Source: Combretum micranthum (taxonomy: Eukaryota > Streptophyta > Magnoliopsida > Myrtales > Combretaceae). From it: a DNA stretch of 64,000 bases. Position numbers and translations under genes: made by a program. Location: positions 1,736,001 through 1,800,000 of the forward strand of contig JAMXBD010000094.1 in assembly GCA_024138025.1 (NCBI GenBank). The letters are read 5' to 3'. This document shows positions 58,202 through 64,000 of the stretch, piece after piece. Positions within the stretch are counted from its first letter, which is position 1; each line of letters opens with the position of its first letter. The notes beneath the pieces were generated by a model. It was not told the origin of the DNA. It saw only the letters and a program-made list of their open reading frames with translations, and searched no databases.

Positions 58202-59663
58202 TAAGAAATGAATACTGATGAAAAACCAACATTTTTACTCATAAATAGACACAATAGATACGATACAGATATGATACAAATAAATTACAGATATAAATAA
58301 ATACAAATACGATCCAAATAAAAATCCGAAAATCCAAACAGAACAGTGACAACATCCAAGGAGTACTAAATAAATCCATTCGCTACTCTCTCTTTTTTTA
58401 CCATAAAATCCATTCGCTACCTTTTTTTCTTTTTTTGGCCGTTACCATTCGCTACTTAAGCTGTGAATTTTAGAACTTCATCGGCTAATAGTACTATTCT
58501 CAGCTGAAGAGATAGATTTTTAAGGTTATGAACATATTTTCTTAATCTTCTTTTAGGATTTGGATTTAGTTGACAAAGTTTGCTTCTACCACACACCATT
58601 GATACAAATGGAATAGGTAAAATTTTAAAGCATCTCAAGCAATCGAGAATCAGTAAAAAGCTACGTATGGTGTATCGATTGTTAAAAATATATATTCTAG
58701 CAAGAAAAGATAAATTAGTGGCTAAAACCCCTTTATTCTCAGCTCTCCTTTATTCCCTTCCTTTTGAAACGCCAACACCGGAGGACATTGGTTTCTTTCC
58801 TCTAATCTTCCTTTTAGAATTTGTTAGTACAAGATATAGTAAGAGGCAGCCTTCCCTTTTAAAAAAATTACATACCGAACGAAATATAAGAAAAGCAATT
58901 ATTAGGCCAAGGCATATAGACAGAAAGCAATAAAAAAATTAAGGAAAAGAAAAAGCAAAAAAAAAAAAAGGATTTAATAAGGACACCCTTATATTTCTGC
59001 TGAGAAAAACATTGATATGCTAAACGGCAAATGTTGCAGGGTGGAAGATAATGTCATATAAAATCTTACACTTAAATCAAAATCATTTTTGAAATAATTA
59101 CCACATATATAAGAAAAACAAATGGAGTAATATTAGGTTTTTATAGCATAATTTCGATCAAATTAAAATTTTTGAGCTTGAGACGAGACTTAAAGTGATA
59201 TTGAAGAAACTCGATCTAGATTTGATTAAATTTATTTAAACTTGGTTTATTAAAATTTAATTTTTATTCTAACTAAAATAATATTAATAAATAACTTCTA
59301 GAAATTTATGTTTAACTTAAAACCTACGTTAAATATTGTAACCTTCAAACTTAGAATTAACAGGGTATTGATTAGCTTTAACTTGAATTTAACTCAATCA
59401 TTTTTAAATCGAATTTAAATAAAAATTAAACCGAATTAAAATAATTTGCGAACTAATTTAATTGATTTTGAATTGGTCGTTTACTTTCATCAATTTTTAT
59501 TTATTTTTTATCTATCAAATATGGTGCATGATGCATCACTCCCCGAAGACCTCTTTCGTTGACGCTCCAATATCTTCCTATTTTATCTCTTTTCTAAGTT
59601 CCACTGCTTACATATACATATTCTTCCTCCTTCCACTTTCCTCTCGTTGGCGATAGACACGAC
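58202..59663. other. Intergenic, upstream of the NDR1/HIN1-like gene
   Basis: Two overlapping frames exist at 58456-58638 (minus) and 58580-58933 (plus, 117 codons). Neither shows a known motif or a clear codon bias, so I leave them uncalled. The rest is AT-rich. Confidence 0.4.
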
Positions 59664-59714
59664 CTCTCTCTCGCTTTCTATCTCTCTCTCTCTCTCTCTC
59701 TGTGAGAGTGTGTG
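59664..59714 (+). promoter_or_regulatory. CT/TC microsatellite in the leader of the NDR1/HIN1-like gene
   Basis: A run of (TC)n ending in 'tgtgagagtgtgtgtg' lies about 100-150 bases upstream of the ATG. CT-rich leaders are common in plant 5' UTRs, and GAGA-type repeats can bind BBR/BPC factors. A role here is inference. Confidence 0.45.
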
Positions 59715-59812
59715 TGTTTGCCCCTTTCCAAGTAGGAGTCCCTAAGACCCCTCCACTTGGACGAAGAACAAAAACCAGTAGAACAAGCATCAACCCCACC
59801 CCTGACCCCGGA

Positions 59813-60439
59813 ATGGGCAATGGAAAAAACTGTGACCTTCACAGTGACTGTGAAGTTAAGTCAAGAAGCTTTGGCCGTCCGATATGCGCCGCGATATTCA
59901 TCCTCCTCCTCTTAGCAGCTGTCACAGCCCTCGTGGTTTGGCTCGTCTACCGCCCTGAAAAGCCTCGCTTTGCGGTCGTAGGCGCTGCCATCTATGACCT
60001 CAACACATCCTCTCCTCCACTCCTATCCACCACCATGCAGTTCACAATAGTTGTTCGAAACCCCAACAGGAGAGTCTCTATTTACTACAACAGGCTGACA
60101 GTATACGTTTCGTATCACAACCAAGCGATAACAGCTCCGGTGCCCCTGCCTCCTCTTCACCAGGGGAAGCGAAGCATGGTAGCGATGTCCCCAGTGATAG
60201 GAGGAGCACCGGTACCCGTGACGCCGGAGGTTGGGAATGGACTGGCGGTGGATGAGGCATATGGGGTGGTGGCGTTGAGGATCGTGGTGGTGGGAAGGTT
60301 GAGGTGGAAGGCTGGTGCAATTAGGACAGGACATTATGGTATGAGTGTCAAGTGCGATGTTTTGTTAGGGTTGAAGAAAGGTCATTATGGTGGTGAAGTT
60401 CCTTTGCTTGCAGCACCTGGATGCACAGTGCATGTTTAA
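59813..60439 (+). CDS. NDR1/HIN1-like (LEA_2 domain) membrane protein
   Basis: An intronless frame of 208 codons from the first in-frame ATG at 59813; the frame is open further upstream but has no ATG there. A short cytosolic N-terminus (MGNGKNCDLHSDCEVKSRSF) precedes one membrane segment at residues about 24-46 (ICAAIFILLLLAAVTALVVW), then RPEKPRF. The extracytosolic LEA_2 domain follows: VVGAAIYDLN, the family signature VVRNPNRRVSIYYNRL at about residues 80-95, a SYHNQAI strand and KCDVLLGL near 180-187. Length (about 200-220 residues) and order fit the plant NHL family, plasma-membrane proteins linked to defence and stress responses. Codons are clearly more GC-rich than the surroundings, as expected of a conserved single-exon gene. 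The frame has no stops or shifts. It is the only intact protein gene in the window. The exact family member cannot be decided from sequence alone. Confidence 0.93.
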   Translation: MGNGKNCDLHSDCEVKSRSFGRPICAAIFILLLLAAVTALVVWLVYRPEKPRFAVVGAAIYDLNTSSPPLLSTTMQFTIVVRNPNRRVSIYYNRLTVYVSYHNQAITAPVPLPPLHQGKRSMVAMSPVIGGAPVPVTPEVGNGLAVDEAYGVVALRIVVVGRLRWKAGAIRTGHYGMSVKCDVLLGLKKGHYGGEVPLLAAPGCTVHV

Positions 60440-61938
60440 GTCCAACTTTATTATAATTAATTATGTTAATTTCAGGTAATAATTTAATTATCTTTCTAAG
60501 CACATATGTATATGTGCATGTAGGGTTTGCCGATAAATGTAAGGTTCACTCTGTTTATTATATGATTGTATTATTAATTGCTGTTGTTGCAAGGCGATGA
60601 ATCTTAATGAAAAAGTAATTATCAGTTTTTACTCTTTTAATTTTTATTTTTTTTATTCTGCCAAAAATATTTAAATTGGGGCAGAGGAAACTTGTATTAA
60701 TTATATATATATACTTAGAGACATGCATGAAATTTTTCAAGATAAAAAATTGCTTTTGCCGCTTTCAACTCGGAAAATAGATGATGATGATGTAAGGTTT
60801 TCTGAAGAGTGAAGTGTGTGTTGTTTTACAAGTACACATGAGAGAGAATCTTACATGCAAGTGGAGTACGTGTAATTGTAAAGCTAACTTTAAGTTTAGA
60901 CTTTGACACCTATATATGTACACATATAAATAAAAGAAAACACTCATTGTATATATATATTTTTAATTATATTACGTTAATTTAAGATATAATGTTTTGA
61001 CTGATTGAAAGAAGCATTATAGTTTATTTATTTCTTTTTGGCCTTCAAAAAATTTTACTTAGCTTTGATTTCGATCATCACTTCAAGGAGCGAAGCGAAG
61101 GGAATGCACAGTATTTCTTTGTTTTTTTAAGGATACTCACCCATAGCACGCCATACCCTAATATTGTGGGTAGGGCATGACAACTTGCCAATAAGTCCAA
61201 GATCGAACTTTGCTTATACCAACCGAACTTGAATATTAGAATTGTAGTTTGATAAAATAAGTCAAAAGAAGTATTAAGTTTTGTAAAATTTATTTATGAT
61301 ATTAATTACCTCCTAAAGTTGATTCATGATATTAATTTTTTATAATTTTTTTTTACTTTGTTGCATGAATACATTATCTAATTCAATTGATTCCATTTTT
61401 TTTTTCACTATTCAAAATTAAATGTTGGTTAATTAAAGCATTCATATTCCTAAGAACCTTAGATGCTACATCAGAATTTTTAAAGTCTTTTCTTTTCTAA
61501 GGAACTTATTGCTTTATCTCTAGGTTCTTCACATAAGGTTTTTTATAATTTTTTAAGATTTTGTGGGTCTCTTATACTTTTTACATAATACTAGTTTCTA
61601 TTATTATTTTTCCCAACAATGTTAATATAAATAATAATTTATAAAATTATTTAAGAATAAATTAAATAAAAATAAAAATATCCATAAAATACATTGTTTA
61701 ATAATATTTAATTTATTATTATTGAAAACCATAATTTTAAAATTTAATAATTGATCTAACAATATTTTAAATACTGATACAATAAGAAAGAAAAAACAAT
61801 CATAGATTAATTCGAAGTATATAATGATACTTAGCCAAAAAAAAAAAAAAATAGAACCACGAACAACAAATGAATACTTAAAAATTATGAACTAGCATAC
61901 ATCATATAGAATTTTCAAATTGTTGCCACACGTGTTCT
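60440..61938. other. 3' flank and intergenic DNA
   Basis: AT-rich, with (TA)n at about 60701-60712 and 60948-60960 and an A-run near 61837-61851. No gene seen. Confidence 0.45.
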
Positions 61939-62018
61939 ATCAAGTCGGCTTGTAGCAATGATGCTTCACCCTATTGGATCAAGTCGGCTTGTAGCTAATG
62001 ATGCTTCACCCTATTGGA
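61939..62018. repeat. 39-40-bp direct duplication
   Basis: 'atcaagtcggcttgtagc' followed by 'aatgatgcttcaccctattgg' occurs at 61939 and again at 61978 with one inserted T. Confidence 0.9.
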
Positions 62019-62109
62019 TAGTTGAATATTATTTGTAATGTATGTCGCATAATTAGTAATATAATTGTAAAAGATATGAGGTGTTAGGTCAGTGGTGCCT
62101 TCCAATTCA

Positions 62110-63188
62110 TAATCTGGAACTTTATAATTGAAGTTATAACCATTTCGTTAATCTTCAACAATCATATTATGCATAATTTTACATGCTATCATCATTTGTC
62201 CTATAACCTCATGATCCCAAAAATGTGAAGGTGCACGAACTTATGAAAATGAGATTATAGCACTCCAAAGGCTTGTTTAACATCTTTTCTATTCCCTTCT
62301 TAGTGCCTAGCAAATAACCATTTCTTTAGACCACAAAGGTATGAAATAGATTTAATTAATGTTGACTATTCTAAATATATACCATCTATAAGATAGTATC
62401 CCGTATAATAATTTCTACCATTAACAGCATAGTTAATTAGACGAGCTCGTCCCTTTAGAATGTTGTCAAATAGGGGAGAGCACTCTAATACATTAATAAC
62501 ATTGTTTGATTGTAGAACATCAAAGAATGAATTTCATATTGAAGTATCATATGAAGTGATAGCTTCAAGTATAATTGTTGGACAACTGTGATCACTTTGA
62601 ATATACATACCATGCCATGCAACTAGACAATTCTTCTACTGTCAATTTATACAATCAATGCTCCCTAACATGTTAGGAAATCTACGTTGCTCATCATCAA
62701 CCAGTAAACATTGAATATCGACAGAATTAGGCCTGCATGAATACTCATCACCAAACAAGCAATGATACTTTCAACAAAATGCTTGATACATTTCACTATT
62801 ATACTTTCAATTAGACGCAAGTAGTCATCCAAAGTATCGTTTGTTACCCTTAAGTTAACATCTGAATAGTTGCAATGTACTTTTATAGTAGTCAAGTGTT
62901 AAATTTTATCAACATCATCTCTCCATTGTTTGAAATAGAGGGAGTAATTCTATAATGCTTTCACGATGCAGAGAAATGCAACTTCCCTCTCATGCAAAAT
63001 TTTCGTCAAAATTGCTCGTTTGCATACACTGAATTATTAGAAAAGTAATTATACAAACGATTGTGACCTTCTTCAAGACAATTTCTATCTATATACCTTC
63101 TCCATCGTCTTCTTGTAAAAGAATTCTCACTTAAATCTAGAAGCATTCGATATAAAGAATTAATAAGCTCCATGTGAGTATTGCTCAA
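62110..63188 (-). pseudogene. PIF/Harbinger (HARBI1-like) transposase remnant
   Basis: Minus-strand motifs run in family order across frames. The N-terminus starts at about 63188 (MSNTHMELINSLYRML, RRWRRYIDRNCLEEGHNRLY, YFSNNSVYANEQF). Next come a VTNDTLDDYLRLIES region near 62850, MLGSIDC at about 62660, PTIILEAITSYDTS, NNVINVLECSPLF, INYAVNGRNYYTGYYLIDGIY, VKQAFGVL near 62270 and a final MHNMIVED near 62160. This is the DDE_4-type plant Harbinger transposase. The first Asp is kept (SID), but the position normally read NDINVL has V for D, and the ERAFG Glu position reads KQAFG. Stops and frameshifts also occur, so it is dead. The terminal repeats of the parent element were not found in the window. 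Confidence 0.85.
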
Positions 63189-64000
63189 TTTCGATATAAA
63201 TAGTTCTTTAGTTACCTTATAGGCTGCATTTTCTAAGTTGAGAACCAGAGCTACTTGTTAACATAATTATGTGAGAGGGTGAATTTGCATTGATTTAAAT
63301 GGAATAAGAAATGTGAAATTACTTGGTGAGGATGCGTTTTTCTACTCATATATATAGTAGAGCATTGGACACTTTTACAGTGGCTAATTATTTTAGATTG
63401 ATTTAATTAATTGATACTTTTGTAACGGTTAGTTTTCTTTATATTGAATTGATTGATAGATGCGTTACAAATTTTTTAATGAATTCACTAATATATGCTT
63501 TTACAACGGCTAGTTTTTTTTTTTTTTTTTAAATTGATTTCTTTGATAGATACTCTTATATTGATTAATTTCATACAAAAAAGATGCAATACGCAATGAA
63601 AGGCTACTCAAATTGTTAATGGTTAATTGAAAGTAGAACTAATGATTACCTTTTTTTTTTTTTTGCATGAGATCTCTCGCATCCCTTCAATCCATTGTCT
63701 TTACAACTTATTCATTGATGATATATCAATAAATATTATTGCATTTTCCCACTTGAGCTATTTTTGATGTTCCTTCTATACTACAGCTTCATTATATTTA
63801 CGTAATAAATTAAATCTACATTGCTTAAATGTTCAAACTTCTCAATCCATCCTTTTATTGCTCCTCTATTTTTAGTTTTTTCTTTTCCTTTCCTTTTCCA
63901 AGTAGGCAAATAGACACTTTAGTAACCTCATCATCTTTCAATACATCATTGTTTGAGGATGAACTTATATACGCTACAAATGTACACACCTTAGATTGCT
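63189..64000. other. Intergenic to window end
   Basis: AT-rich with T-runs at about 63517-63530 and 63651-63664. On the minus strand about 63850-64000 has a short open stretch (SSNNDVLKDDEVTKV) that could be part of an accessory ORF of the Harbinger element, but the evidence is too thin to call. Confidence 0.35.

Noticed and set aside
58580..58933. 117-codon frame on the plus strand with an overlapping minus-strand frame
   Set aside because: No motif, no codon bias and no family resemblance that I can defend.
59702..59812. Upstream extension of the NDR1/HIN1-like frame
   Set aside because: The frame is open but starts at GTG and has no ATG before 59813. It is better read as 5' UTR.
60023..60334. 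Minus-strand frames opposite the NDR1/HIN1-like gene
   Set aside because: They are shadows of the real coding strand caused by its GC-rich codons.

Overview
This is nuclear DNA from a flowering plant. It is strongly AT-rich and most of it is nested LTR retrotransposons. It also holds small DNA transposons, a plastid ycf2 fragment, one intact plant membrane-protein gene (NDR1/HIN1-like) and a damaged plant ARID/ELM2-type gene. There is no prokaryotic architecture: no operons, no ribosome binding sites and no CRISPR. The sequence does not fix the species.

Layout. 1-7.8 kb: intergenic DNA with a diverged local repeat family, a decayed plastid ycf2 insertion (2.10-2.48 kb), a TIR element with TTA target duplication (3166-3553) and a fresh 123-bp tandem duplication. 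7.8-9.6 kb: ELM2-type gene with one intron and a C-terminal frameshift. 9844-14867: decayed Copia element (TSD TTCTA) with a 419-bp hAT-type MITE inside its integrase. 16301-31792: a 15.5-kb Ogre/Tat-like Gypsy element with 2.1-kb LTRs and TSD CATGT. Its interior keeps only gag-like sequence plus a 1.45-kb tandem array next to the 3' LTR, and it carries two nested solo LTRs (19444-20014 and 23347-27511). 32282-39973: a second long-LTR element (TSD ATATA) with a non-coding interior, i.e. LARD-like; its 5' LTR carries a hAT-type insertion. 41239-49283: a Copia element on the minus strand, split in its integrase by a 3.26-kb solo LTR (TSD TTTAT). 49.3-59.8 kb: intergenic DNA with an LTR-like piece, a GC-rich 501-bp hAT-type element with perfect 8-bp TSD, several local tandem duplications and an exon-like fragment. 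59813-60439: intact NDR1/HIN1-like gene. 62.1-63.2 kb: decayed PIF/Harbinger transposase on the minus strand.

The genes do not form a pathway. What can be read is a history of insertions, because target-site duplications mark the borders of almost every element. The least ordinary structure is the pol-less Ogre-like element, whose region before the 3' LTR is an array of about 38 monomers in 76-bp dimers, each with a short inverted repeat. All calls rest on reading motifs and repeat borders by eye. No alignment or database search was run, and no percent identities were computed.
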